Assembly (NCBI RefSeq): GCF_045679555.1
Contig: NC_092087.1
Location: 80,035,305 to 80,099,304, forward strand
DNA length: 64,000 nt
Direction of reading: 5' to 3'
Origin: Salvelinus alpinus
Lineage: Eukaryota > Chordata > Actinopteri > Salmoniformes > Salmonidae
The position numbers and the translations under genes are program-made. Below, in pieces: positions 11,462 through 22,411 of the stretch; position 1 is the stretch's first letter, and each line of letters opens with the position of its first letter. The notes beneath the pieces are model-generated. The model was not told where the DNA came from, did no database searches, and was given only the letters and a program-made list of their open reading frames with translations.

Positions 11462-11746
11462 GTGGGGGAATCTATCAAATATTTTGGAGCACCTTCTGGC
11501 ACAGGCCAGGATGAGGAGCCATCTACCTCCTCAGCCACACAGGCCTCTTCAGAAATTACTTCGGAGCCTCAGGATGAGGAGCCATCCACCTCCTCAGCCA
11601 CACAGGTGTCTTCACAAATGTTGTCTGAGCCTGAAGATGAGGATGAAGACCCATTTGCTTCCACTTCTTCCCAGCACGATTCTTTAGGTGTGTTTGTGCG
11701 CATGTGTGTGGGTACACGCACATGTGTTTATGTGTGCATCCCTGCA
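11462..11746 (+). pseudogene. Possible transposon-derived acidic exon fragment
   Basis: A plus frame contains two tandem copies of a ~22-residue acidic/Ser-Thr unit (around 'QDEEPSTSSATQASS' and 'QDEEPSTSSATQVSS'), then 'PEDEDEDPFASTSSQHD'. A polypyrimidine AG at about 11917 is followed by 'DFPPNPA'. Such an acidic low-complexity stretch followed by 'P.DP(A/S)'-type sequence resembles the N-terminus of TTF-type zinc finger/hAT proteins, but the resemblance is weak and the frame soon ends. Confidence 0.3.
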
Positions 11747-12549
11747 TAACATAAACAAAATAAATAATTTCCCTTTTGCAAAGTTTTATGCTTCCATATT
11801 GTAGGTAACAATGATGATTTTATTATTACTGGGTGTGTATGTGGGATGTTCCACCACTATAAAACTATAAATGCTGTGAATAAAGTGTGTAAACTAATGC
11901 CCATGTGCTCTCCATTAGATTTCCCACCAAATCCTGCCTTTTTTTGTGGGGGTGGGGCTGAAGTGGGGGTTCGCCCAGGGAGCCATACAAGCTAGAACCA
12001 CCACGGCTAGCTGGGCTTCATTATCTGCATTGGTACGTTTGTAATTGTCAAAAACTGATATGTTCTCATCTTTTGGTTGAAAAGGTGAAAGGTTGTGGTG
12101 AAATGTCACAACTCGGCAATGCGGGTAAAAACATTTTCTCAGAGTTTCCCACTTGTAATTACGACTTGGAGAGTCGTTCAAGTGAAACTTCACAGTCGGA
12201 ACTCCGAACTTCCAATAACTCCGACAGCATGTGAACACCCCATATGTGCTTTCGAATAACGTCTTAAAAAATAACCAACATTATACGTAAAAATTTGAAC
12301 TTGTTTTGACTCTCGAACCCTTCATTTACTTCCTATAGGAAAACTATTTGTTGTGTGTACTTTTTTCTTCGTTAGTGTGCACTTCCTTGGAACCCTTCAG
12401 TTAGCTCTCTATTAACCCAAGGATGAGGAGAGCTTAGGAGAGCTTAGAATTACATATAGAATCATAGGATCTCTATGGAAGAGACTTCCTGAAACTGTCG
12501 TTGTCAGTTACAGAACTCTAGGGATAATTCCCATAATTCCACAGACATC

Positions 12550-13143
12550 CAGTGGTGTAAATTACTTAAGTAATAATACTTTAAGTCGTTTTTTGGGGTA
12601 TCTGTACTTTTTTAAATTTATTTTTTTAAACTTTTACTTCACTACATTCCTAAAGAAAATAATTAACTTTTTACTCCATACATTTATCCTGACACCCAAG
12701 AGTACATTTTGAATGCTTAGCAGGACAGAAAAATGGTCCAATTCATGCACTTATCAAGAGAACATCCCTGGTCATCCCTACTGCCTCTGATCTGCTGGAC
12801 TCACTAAACACAAATGCTTCGTTTGTAAAATGTACAATGATGTCTGAGAGTTGGAGTGTGCTTCTGGCTATTTGTAAATAAAAAAACAAAAAAGAAAATT
12901 GTGCCATTTTGTTTGCATAATATAATCAAATTTGAAATGATTTATACTTTTACTTTTGATTCTTAAGTATATTTTTGCAATTACATTTACTTTCAATACT
13001 TAAGTATATTTAAAACCAAATACTTTTAGACTTTTAGTCAAGTCGTATTTTACCAGATGGCTTTCACTTTTACTTGAGTCATTTTCTATTATGGTATCTT
13101 TACTTTTGCTCAAGTATGAAAATTGGGTACTTTTTCCACCATG
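12550..13143. mobile_element. Non-autonomous hAT-like element
   Basis: Starts 'cagtggtgtaaattactt' and ends 'tactttttccaccatg', imperfect terminal inverted repeats of the CAGTGGTG type used by hAT elements. The interior is AT-rich, with many inverted 'tacttaagta'/'tacttttac' words and no coding capacity. Confidence 0.7.
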
Positions 13144-15043
13144 GCAGACATCAGCATGATGACCACATCCTGTGACTAACAGGAACAGGTAATGCTAGGT
13201 AAATGAAAGGTTTTATGATAAATAGGTCTGGTTTGGTTTGCCAGCACAACCCTTTAACCTTGGCCCTGCCCTGAGCTTACAGTTTTCTCTGTTTCAGCAC
13301 TTAGCTAGTCTAATGTTAGTACTTATGATCTTTACAAATATGAAAGAAAAATGTGGCTTATTTTAGGGCTCGACTCAATGTTATGTATGCTGATGTTGAA
13401 CATTACTGGACTGCAAAAGCAAAACCACTGCATTAAGTAATGGATCAATCGTTATCTTTTCTTTAGAAAACTGTCTTCAAAACAATGAAGATAAAAAAGA
13501 ATACCTCATGGTTGTTGACACAAGTCTTAAAAGTGTGTTCCATTGACAGTCATACTATATCAGCTTGAGGTCTATCAACCCTCAAGAGCATTGCATGTGG
13601 TTGATGTTTCCATGAGGAACTTTAGTTTCTCCTGTAAAACCATTGACACGTTCCTGCTTGCCTTTATCTGCAACTTACTCCGACTATCTCTCTCTTCCAC
13701 TTGTGTAAACCCCTAGAGTTGGAGATCTGTTTAGGAGTGCCATAGAAACCATACAAAAACAAATCAAGTAATTGTTTTTTAGCCCAACGATTTCCTCTGT
13801 AATAGCAGTTATTATAAGAGTGGTTTCATTGAGACATCCAATGTCCTACCTGGGTGAGATATGTCCTGACATGAAAAATCATTAACTTCTTCATCTACAG
13901 GTGCAGCTCACACACACACTCACCTTACCTCTACAGAGGGATAAGGCCTTGAGCCTGCATTTCTCCTGAGAAAATTACAACTTGAGCAACACTTTCAGAC
14001 AGGCAATGGCTTATTTGCTCAACCCTGAACATAGCTACATTAAACACACTGCATCGCCAATGTCCATGAAAACAGTCTGTTTGCAGTGCTTTAACAAGGT
14101 CTGAGTGCCGAGGAACACAAAAATAAAGGATTTCTTGAGCGTCAACACTTCAATAATACCAGAAGCATCACTCTCCACCAGTTCTTATTCTTATAAAGGC
14201 CTCTATAAAAAGGGTTGGGTGGCTTCGTGGAGACAGAAATGTAAATCTGAAAATGAATTGTTAGCTTTTTACGAGACAACTTAGTCTTTTCCAGAGGGAT
14301 ACCACTAGAGCATTAAAAAGGGTTGACTTTTTGAGAGTTTTGGATATGAGGCCGATGTTGCGTAACCCTTGATATTTCTGTCTGTCGACCTAGTTTTCCT
14401 TTCCAGGTTTGGGGGCGGGTAATGGAGGAGGATTTGGGGCAAATTAAAGTACCCATTCGTTCTATAGCAGGACCCGGTTTCCCAAAAGCATCTGAAGGCT
14501 AAGTTCATCGTTAGAACCATCAAAATCGATGAAATTAGACGTAAGATGCTTTTGAGAAACCTGCTCCAGCCCTCTTTGTATAATGATTACCCCTGAAAGA
14601 CATGTTTCCTGAATAGGTGACTTAGTCCACTTGTCATGTGAATAACATTTACAGACTTTGTCTTTAACGAAGGCGACATGTCAGAACACCTGAGAGCCTA
14701 CAGTTATCCAAGATGACACCACGCGTGCATGTATGTATGCAAGAAGACACAATCACATGTACAGTGTGTACAGTTTGCGGTTCCTTTGGATATTGATTTC
14801 AAGAGGCCAACACGTTGAAAAAACAAACACTCTCAAATCCACAGCGGAATCAAAACATATACAGTATCTAAACCACATGCCACTTTCAAACAAAATAGGT
14901 ACAACCCCATAGCATAGAAACAATTGTGGTGTTTCTATGCATTGAGCAATGGCGGTAACCTCCTGACTTTGGGACAATATTAGCATCCAACAAGAGGGGA
15001 GAATGGAGCGTAATAATGGTCAGAACGCAGCGACTGCAATGTC
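13144..15043. other. Intergenic DNA, no gene recognised
   Basis: No exon or strong repeat recognised. A short palindromic pair, 'gcatctgaaggctaagttca' with 'gtaagatgcttttgag', near 14488-14560 suggests a decayed small MITE. Confidence 0.4.
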
Positions 15044-15161
15044 ATCAAACACATGGAAACCATGGAAACCATGTGGTTGATATATTTGTTACCATTCCAC
15101 TTATTCAGCTCGAGTCATTACCACGAGCCCGTTCTCCCCAATTAAGGTGCCACCAATATAA
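15044..15161. mobile_element. Partial salmonid hairpin MITE
   Basis: Contains 'acatggaaaccatggaaac', 'accattccactta' and 'gagcccgttctccccaatta', corresponding to the central and right arms of the element at 5488-5655. Confidence 0.7.
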
Positions 15162-15442
15162 AATCTCAACATGTCGACATCTTAACCCAAGCTAGGAAGA
15201 AGCTGACTAACAAGCTGTTGAATTGACTATACTTGTTTGTTGTTTACTTGGGGTTGACTTGGGGTTTTGAAATCTATGCCCTCCAGCTTGGACACATAAA
15301 CACATGACACACTCTGGTTTTTTGGGTGTCCTGACAGGACTGGGAGGACCAAGATCAGGCACGACATGTCCATGTTGCAGCCAGGCAACAGAGCAGACCC
15401 ACAACTTGGATACATAAATACATACAGTCTCAGGGGGGGTGC

Positions 15443-15531
15443 TTCCCAAATGATGCCCTATTCCCTAAATAGAGCAGTACTTTTCACCAAAAGTAGTGCA
15501 CTATATAGAGAATAGGATGCCATTTAGGAAA
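15443..15531. mobile_element. ~90 bp hairpin MITE
   Basis: 'tcccaaatgatgccctattc' at the left and 'gaataggatgccatttagga' at the right are inverted copies; the middle has 'agtagtgcactatatag'. A related copy is at 23325-23407. Confidence 0.75.
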
Positions 15532-15871
15532 CAAACTGGGTGTCTGTCGTACCAGGACCAGACAAGACATGTCATGCCCTTCAGCCAGGCAGTGCTGCCT
15601 TCCAGGCCCCCCTCTGTGTACAGACGTGTTGACTCACTCTAGCCTAAGGGTCCTCAGCCTGAGCCCCACCACAGCTATGTACTGTCTGACCAGAACCCTG
15701 GAGCAAGGGTGTACACATACGAACATACACAAACAGAGAGACGCAGGCGCGTAGTACACAAGCCCACACACACACACACATGCACCTGCACACAGCCCTG
15801 ATCCACTCACCAGTTGCAGACAACAACACCAGTTGAAAACAACTGCTCTCTCTCTCTCAATCTTTCTCTCA

Positions 15872-16646
15872 GTATGGCAACTGCAAGGCACCCGACCGCA
15901 AGGAACTCCAGAGGGTGGTGCGTACGGTCCAGTACATCACTGGGGCCGAGCTCCCTGCCATCCAGGACCTCTATACCAGGCGGTGTCAGAGGAAGGCCAA
16001 AAAAAGTGTCAAAGACTCCAGCCACCCAAGCCATAGACTGTTCTCTCTGTTACCGGACGGCAAGCGTTACCAGTTCACCAAGTCTGAAACCATCAGGACC
16101 CTGAGCAACTTCTACCCCCAAGCCATAAGACTGCTAAACAAGGCTACTAAATAGCTAATCAAATGGTTACCCAGACCACCTGCATTGACCCTTTTTAACT
16201 AACTCTCTTGCACTGACTCTATGAACACATACTGGACTCACACACTCACACATACTTACACTGACACCCCAACACACACACACCCACACAACATGCACAC
16301 ACATGTATTTTGACGCCACACACACACACTTTCACACTCACCACATACGCTGCTGCTACTGTCTATTATCTATCATGTTGCCTAGTCACTTTACCCCTAC
16401 GTATATGTACATAGCTACCTCAGTTACCTTGTACGCCTGCACATCGACTAGGTACTGGTACTCCCTGTATATAGTCATGTTATTGGTACTCGTTATTCGT
16501 TATTCACTGTGCATTTATACCTCATGTCACTATAATTTTTTTTATATAACTGCATTGTTGGAAAAGGACCCGTTAGTAAGCATTTCACTGTTAGTCTACA
16601 CCTGTTTACCAAGCATGTGACAAATAACATTTGATTTGATTCAGTC
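15872..16646 (+). mobile_element. LINE 3' end with ORF C-terminus
   Basis: The plus frame at 15915-16154 ends the reverse-transcriptase ORF ('ITGAELPAIQDLYTRRC', 'SSHPSHRLFSLLPDGKRY', then 'PQAIRLLNKATK' and stop). It is followed by a ~490 bp 3' UTR with CA-rich sequence and the terminal 'aacatttgatttgatt'. The 5' part is missing, as usual for LINE copies. Confidence 0.8.
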
Positions 16647-16779
16647 ATGATTGAAATGAGACCACCTGTCCTATAATCCTTTGATGCTCGGGTCAGGTTC
16701 ATAGTCACAAAGACACCAACAAAAGTTCAAAGCCTTTTTACAAATCCACCAGGAGATAAGGCTAGACGGGGCGTGTACC

Positions 16780-18397
16780 TACAGTGGCAAGAAAAAGTAT
16801 GTGAACCCTTTGGAATTACCTGGATTTCTCCATAAATTGGTCATAAAATTTGATCTGATCTTCATCTGTCACAACAACAGACAAACAGTCTGCTTAAACT
16901 AATAGCACACAAACAATATGTTTTCATGTCTTTATTGAACACACTGTGTAAACATTTGCAGTGTCGAGTGGAAAAAGTATGTGAACCCTTGGATTTAATA
17001 ACTAGTTCACCCTCCTTTGGCAGCAATAATCTCAACCAAACGTTTTCTGTAGTTGCAGATCAGACCTGCACAATGGTCAGGAGGAATTTTGGACCATTCA
17101 TCTTTACAAAACTTTTTCAGTTCAGCAATATTCTTAGGATGTCTGGTGTGAACCGCTCTCGAGGTCATGCCACAGCATTTTAAATCGGGTTGAGGTCTGT
17201 ACTCTGACTGGGCCACTCCAGGAGGCGTATTTTCTTCTGTTGAAGCCATTCTGTTGTCGATTTACTTCTGTGTTTTGGGTCGTTGTCCTGTTGCGTCACC
17301 CAACTTCTGTTGCAGTTCAATTGGTGGACAGATAGCCTAACATTCTCCTGCAAAATGTCTTGATAAACTTGGAAATTCATTTTTCCGTCGATGATAGCAA
17401 GCTGTCCAGGACGTGAGGCAGCAAAGCAGCCCCAAACCATGATGCTCCCTCCACTATACTTTACAGCTGGGATGAGGTTTTGATGTTGGTGTGCTGTGCC
17501 TTTTTTTCTCCACACATAGTGGTGTGTGTTCCTTCCAAACAACTCAACTGTAGTTTCATCTGTCCACAGAATATTTTGCCAGAAGCGCTGTGGAACATCC
17601 AGGTGCTCTTTTGCGAACTTCAGACGTGCAACAATGTTTTCTTTGGACAGCAGTGGCTTCTTCCCTGGTGTCCTCCCATGAACACCATTCTTGTTTAGTG
17701 TTTTAGGTATCACAGACTCGTCAACAGAGATGTTAGCATGTTCCAGAGATTTCTGTAAGTCTTTAGCTGACACTCTAGGATTCTTCTTAACCTCATTGAG
17801 CATTCTGCGCTGTGCTCTTGCAGTCATCTTTGCAGGATGGACATTCCTAAGGAGAGTAGCAACAGTGCAGAACTTTCTCCATTTACAGACAGTTTGTCTT
17901 ACCGTGGACTGATGAACATCAAGGCTTTGAGAGATACTTTTGTAACTCTTTCCAGCTTTATGGAAGTCAACAATTCTTAATCTTAGGTCTTCTGAGATCT
18001 CTTTTGTTTGAGGCATGGTTCACATCAGGCAATGCTTCTGTGAATAGCAAACTCAAATTTTGTGAGTGATTTTATAGGGCAGGGCAGCTCTAAGCAACAT
18101 TTCCAATCTCGTCTCATTGATTGGACTCCATGTTAGCTGACCCCTGACTCCAATTATCTTTTGGAAAAGTCATTAGCCTAGGGGTTCACATGCTTTTTCA
18201 ACCTACACTGTGAAAGTTTAAATTATGTATTCAATATAGACAAGAAAAATACAATAATTTGTGTGTTATTAGTTTAAGCACACTGTGTTTGTCTATTGTT
18301 GTGACTAAGATGAAGATCAGATAACATTTTATGACTCATTTATGCAGAAATCCAGGTAATTCCAAAGAGTACACATACTTTTTCTTGCCGCTGTATG
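16780..18397 (-). mobile_element. Complete Tc1-like element, transposase frameshifted
   Basis: Terminal inverted repeats 'acagtggcaagaaaaagtat' (left) and 'tactttttcttgccgctgta' (right) bound a 1.6 kb element. A second binding-site-like repeat, 'gtggaaaaagtatgtgaacc', lies ~190 bp in from the left end. The transposase runs leftward and is nearly intact. Confidence 0.93.
17007..18016 (-). pseudogene. Tc1 transposase, open for 278 codons then broken
   Basis: ATG at 18016 opens a frame of 278 codons. It has helix-turn-helix 1 ('[19 protein letters not shown]'), the paired domain's second half, 'NILWTDETTVELFG' (first catalytic Asp) and 'QQDNDPKHRSK' (second Asp). It stops right after 'STDLNPI', just where the third acidic residue (Glu of the DD34E triad) should follow; an extra base plus a substitution turn it into TAA. 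The C-terminal end resumes in another frame ('AVHTRHPKNIAELKKF' to 17007). Inactive, but recently so. Confidence 0.88.
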
Positions 18398-18992
18398 TGG
18401 ATCTAGCCAGGACAATGAACATTGGTCCTCCAGCACTAGACTGAGGCTCCATGCCACACCACTACCAGCCAGGCAGCCTGACAGCAGGAACAGAGCTGTC
18501 TTCCTTCACTCCAAACCAAGTGCCTGCTACCTCTTACACCTCCCACCACCACAGCCTACCACCCGCAGCTCCAGCCCGCTGTTCCTGCCCCATCCGTCTT
18601 CCCCAGCCCCACATCCCTCACCTCAACCCTGCCTTCCCTAGCCCCATGCTCCAGCCCCATCTCCACACCCACGTCCCTAGCCCAAACCCCTCAGTCCAAG
18701 TCTGCCCCACATCCATTGTCAGCCCCCCCCCCCTGTTGCTTCTCTATAAAATATCAATGCAATTTATTGGATGTTTGTATATGATGATCATTCACTGTGG
18801 CTAAACTGTGAATTGTTGATCCACACCAAATGAAAGTTATTGGATATTTCTAGGCTTCTGAAGTTGTCCCAAGTTGTGTGGCCTAATATGTTTGTATAAG
18901 ACTGCCATCTATGGGTCACATAGGGAAATACTGATTATTATTTCATAACTGAAACAATAACAGCAAAGAGAGTCCCTGATAACAGCATACAG
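18398..18992. other. Intergenic DNA, low-complexity C-rich stretch
   Basis: 18451-18720 is C/CCA-rich and gives a proline-rich 117-codon plus frame. Its composition, lack of family match and lack of splice context argue for simple sequence, not a gene. Confidence 0.5.
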
Positions 18993-19487
18993 CAGTGGAG
19001 GCTGCTGAGGGGAGGATGGTTTATAATAATGGATGGAACGGAGTCAGTGGAATGGTATCAACCTCATGGAAACCATGTGTTTGATACCATTCCATTGACG
19101 TCATTCCAGGCATTATTATTGCAAGGACCGACGCCGGGGATGAGAAGCAGGTACAGGGGAGTTAAACATTTAATGAGGAACAGACAGGTAACAGGACAGG
19201 ACCAGCGTCAGCACACGGGTAAACAAGAACATATGACAATCAATGCAGAAGCAAGGAACAGCGGCGAACCAGACAGATATCGGGAAGGTAATGACAGAGG
19301 TGATTGAGTCCAGGTGCGTCCAATAATCGCTGATGCGTGTGACGGGGGAAGGCAGGTGTGAGTAATGTTGATGGCAGGAGTGCGCAATGCTGGGGAGCCT
19401 GGTGCCTTCGAGCTCCAGGAGGGAAGATTGGGAGCAGGCGTGACAATTATGAGTCGTCCTCCCCTCGGCAGCCTCCACTGGCATACA
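18993..19487. mobile_element. Salmonid MITE split by a solo-LTR-like insertion
   Basis: The left part (18993-19119, 'cagtggaggctgctgagggg' through 'cattccaggcattattat') and the right part (19446-19487, 'attatgagtcgtcctcccct' to 'cagcctccactg') together make one hairpin MITE of the 5488-5655 kind. The element at 19120-19445 interrupts it. Confidence 0.85.
19120..19445. mobile_element. 326 bp solo-LTR-like insertion
   Basis: Bounded by TG at 19120 and CA at 19445 and flanked by a 5 bp direct repeat (ATTAT at 19115-19119 and 19446-19450), which is the signature of an LTR insertion. It holds 'gatgagaagcaggtacaggg' and 'gagctccaggagggaaga'. A shorter relative lies at 24922-25119. No internal retroviral genes are present. 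A non-autonomous DNA element is the alternative. Confidence 0.65.
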
Positions 19488-19690
19488 GGTAGTTTAATGC
19501 CTCGCTACTCTTATAGCCTCGCTACTGTATATAGCCTGTCTTTTTACTGTTGTTTTATTTCTTTACTTACCTATTGTTCACCTAATACCTTTTTTGCACT
19601 ATTGGTTAGAGCCTGTAAGTAAGCATTTCACTGTAACGTCTACATTTGTTGTATTCAGCGCACCTGACAAATAAACTTTGATTTGATTAT
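19486..19690 (+). mobile_element. LINE 3' UTR end
   Basis: Ends with 'taagcatttcactgtaacgt', 'gcgcacctgacaaataaact' and 'ttgatttgatt', a LINE 3' terminus of the same broad family as 16646 but with a different subfamily sequence. Confidence 0.7.
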
Positions 19691-20149
19691 ACTGAAAGGT
19701 TGTGAGGTTGATCAGCCCACTGTTATTGTTCAAGATGAATGTTGGGAAAATACTAGTAGACAAGGCAGTGGCTTTGGATGAGAGTGGTATGAGGGAGTTG
19801 GAATTTGGCCCTTCTGTGGTGATGGGGGATGTTCCTCCGTGGTTACTACTGGCTCTTATTGTTGATCTAACCTTGGGGGGATTTTTTAAAAAGATTGGCC
19901 CGATGTCAGTGATATAGATTGGCCCGATGTCTACCAATTACATTACTTTTCTGCATTTTTACCGCATTTCACAGATGGCTTCAAGGACCCAGATAGTGGT
20001 CGCACAGGAGGAGGTGTTTACTTTCATGAATTTGATTTGCAGATACAGTATGTAGAAGACAAACAGATGAACTGTCTGTATACTCTGTTGGAATGTTGGC
20101 GATAGTAGCTGCCCTCCAGTGCAGTGGAGGATGTTCAACCTGTCACAAT

Positions 20150-20692
20150 TGTGCTCAGATTTTTACAACTGCGACCTGGTCAAGATAAAGCATAGCAGTG
20201 CGACAAAAACAACAACACAGAGTTACACATAAACAAACGTACAGTCAATAACACAACAGAGAAGAAAAATAGAAAGATCTATGTACAGTGTGTGCAAATG
20301 TAGAAGGTCAGAGAGGTCGGCAATAAATAGGCCATAGAGGCAAAAATAATTACAATTTTGCATTAATACTGGAGTGATAGATGTGCAGATGATGATGTGC
20401 AAGTAGAGATACTGGGGTGCAAAAGAGCAAGAGGGTAAGTAATAATATGGGGATGAGGTAGTCGGGTGTGCTATTTACAGATTGGCTGTGTGCAGGTATA
20501 ATGATCGGTGAGCTGCTCTGACAGGTGATGCTTAAAGTTAGCGAGGGAGATATAAGACTGCAGCTTCAGAGATTTTTGCAATTCGTTCCAGTCATTGGCA
20601 GCAGAGAACTGGAAGGAAAGGCGGCCAAAAGAAATGTTGGCTTTGGGGATGACCAGTGAAATATACCTGCTGGAGCGTGTGCTATGGGTGGG
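20150..20692. repeat. Interspersed salmonid repeat, class unclear
   Basis: Contains 'caattcgttccagtcattgg', 'gcagagaactggaaggaaag' and 'gaccagtgaaatatacctgc', words I recognise as a high-copy salmonid repeat. I cannot name its class. It is cut by the gap at 20693. Confidence 0.5.
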
Positions 20693-20792
20693 NNNNNNNN
20701 NNNNNNNNNNNNNNNNNNNNNNNNNNNNNNNNNNNNNNNNNNNNNNNNNNNNNNNNNNNNNNNNNNNNNNNNNNNNNNNNNNNNNNNNNNNN
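20693..20792. other. Assembly gap, 100 N
   Basis: Exactly 100 undetermined bases, the conventional size for a gap of unknown length. The left flank is one repeat family and the right flank another (Tss 3' end), so an unknown amount of sequence, including most of a Tss element and possibly CEP20 3' exons, may be missing. Confidence 0.99.
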
Positions 20793-21118
20793 ATTCACCC
20801 AATTTATTATGGGAAGCTTGTGGAAAGCTACCTGGAACGTTTGACCCAAGTTAAACAATTTAAAGGTAATGCTACCAAATACTAATTGAGTGTATGTAAA
20901 CTTCTGACCCACTGGGAATGTGAGGAAATAAATAAAAGCTGAAATAAATCCTTCTCTACTATTATTCTGACATTATACATTCTTAAAATAAAGCGGTGAT
21001 CCTAACTAACTAAGACAGGGAATTTTTTACTAGGATTAAATGTGGGGACGTTGTGAAAAAAACTGAGTTTAAATGTACTTGGGGCAGAGGTGTATGTAAA
21101 CTTCTGACTTAAACTGTA
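20793..21118 (+). mobile_element. Tss element 3' end
   Basis: Begins inside the transposase C-terminus ('IHPIYYGKLVESYLERLTQV', then 'KQFKGNATKY' and stop at ~20885) and ends with the terminal repeat 'cttctgacttaaactgta' at 21118. The rest of the element lies in or beyond the N gap. Confidence 0.9.
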
Positions 21119-21235
21119 TGTCTTTACTAGGTCTAATGGTATGTACAGTTTTCGATCGGGATAGGGATCAAGTGTTTCGGTCTGGAATCAGTTTCCTGTG
21201 GCCTTTTATGAATCATTTCTTGATGATAAACTTAC

Positions 21236-21319
21236 ACAGATCTGGAACTGGGGTCCTCCACCACTTTCAGCTCATTCGCCATGAACTGTCTGTCAAGTGG
21301 TTCTTCGGTTGACCTGATT
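21236..21319 (-). CDS. cep20: CEP20 (FOPNL) exon 3, one base short
   Basis: The acceptor 'tttttcag' at 21320 and donor GTAAGT at 21235-21230 bound an 84 nt exon. It starts ESGQ in phase with exon 2, but the conserved 'EEPLDRQFMANELKVVEDPS' is readable only after shifting one base at 'CAACCGAAGAA' (about 21306-21310). Entry phase 1 and exit phase 2 require 85 nt, so one base is missing. It follows the LisH motif in the protein. Later exons are not found in this window. Confidence 0.85.
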
Positions 21320-21449
21320 CTGAAAAACATTGATTTGATAAGGTCATAAAATCCAAGTTGTAATTGAATAACGGTGAACCTACCAATGGCACTTATATTC
21401 CGTTCTGAAATTGATTGTCATATGGTTGAATTGAATGCATAATATTCAC

Positions 21450-21647
21450 CTGCTGTCAACACAGACGCTGTGTATCGATACTTGTTGAATTCCAGGTACT
21501 CGCGGATGAGCTCGTTGATTAGAAGGTTGTCGTGCGACAGCGCAGGACGCGGCTCGCTCTGATCATCGAGCGCATTGAACACCTCAGCTCTGATCCGAGC
21601 TTTCAGTTGACCCAACACACCTCGAGACTCCAGGCTCTCTCTCAGAG
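21450..21647 (-). CDS. cep20: CEP20 (FOPNL) exon 2, LisH region
   Basis: This 198 nt exon, between acceptor 'tctctcccag' and donor GTGAAT, encodes 'ALRESLESRGVLGQLKARIR' and on through 'NALDDQSEPRP' and 'LINELIREYLEFNKYRYTAS'. That is the LisH dimerisation motif and flanking region of CEP20/FOPNL, a ~170-residue centriolar satellite and basal-body protein related to FOP that is needed for ciliogenesis. Identity to the mammalian protein is obvious over this exon, and the frame is clean. It leaves phase 1. Confidence 0.95.
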
Positions 21648-21893
21648 CTGGGAGAGAAGATAAGTTGTTGAAAATGGTATCATAAAAACCTCTGCAACTT
21701 GTGGGGACATATTGATAACGTACACTTTTAAGGTGTGTTGTTCTGTAGGATAGCAGGCAAACTTTGATAGCTAGCTAACGTTACCTACTGTCGTCTTACA
21801 CTGTGCGTTGCACGAACTAGGAAACAGTTGCAATTCGCTTCCGTTTAATAAATGTAATATAGACTTTAAAGTGAAAGAAAGGACAATGCTTAC

Positions 21894-21921
21894 CGCATTT
21901 CAGTTCCGTTAAGGTCGCCAT
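21894..21921 (-). CDS. cep20: CEP20 (FOPNL) exon 1, start codon
   Basis: The ATG at 21921 begins MATLTELKC, followed by donor GTAAG; the 28 nt join exon 2 in phase to give MATLTELKCALRESLESRG, matching the family N-terminus MAT.(A/T)ELK. The gene runs leftward; the ABCC gene ends ~2.3 kb upstream on the same strand. Confidence 0.92.
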
Positions 21922-22273
21922 TGCAACAGGTATAAACAAATGACGTTCGTATCCCTCACCGAGGTCAAAGGGGAAACTTAGCTGCACAAGTTAACTTTTG
22001 CTCCCACCTAGTGGTCTAAATGGGTTACTTGCCTGGGCATGACCAAATCGTTTTCCATTAGTTCCCACAGCGACAAAGTCAAAATGGTCTGTGTCGTAAA
22101 CATTTATGAAAACAAAAATGAGCTTTTTGTTCTTAATATAAGGTCAGGTATAGGCATAATGTTAGCAGTGTGATTAAGGTTAGGTTTAAAATCATATTTT
22201 AAGTAGAGAGTTTATGACTTTGGCTGTGGTGACTAGTGCCTTTACTGTAAGCAATTATCCCTAATGTCTGCAT
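21922..22273. other. CEP20 upstream region
   Basis: Should hold the CEP20 5' UTR and promoter. No TATA box stands out within 60 bp of the start codon. Confidence 0.4.
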
Positions 22274-22411
22274 GCAGGAGGTTGGTAGCAACTTAATTGG
22301 GGAGGACAGGCTCGTGGTAAAGGCTGGAGTGGAGTTGGAATGATATCAAACACATTCCATTTGCTCTGTTCTGGCCATTGTTATAAGCTGTCCTCCCCTC
22401 AGCAGCCTCCT
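22274..22411. mobile_element. Salmonid hairpin MITE
   Basis: 'gcaggaggttggtagcaact' to 'cagcagcctcctgtggtc', with the same arms as 5488-5655 and an inner deletion around 'gatatcaaacacattccatt'. Confidence 0.8.

Noticed and set aside
18451-18804. 117-codon proline-rich open frame
   Set aside because: C-rich simple sequence, no splice context or family match.
20566-20912. Frames reading through the N gap
   Set aside because: They are mostly undetermined residues; only the Tss C-terminus on the right side is real.
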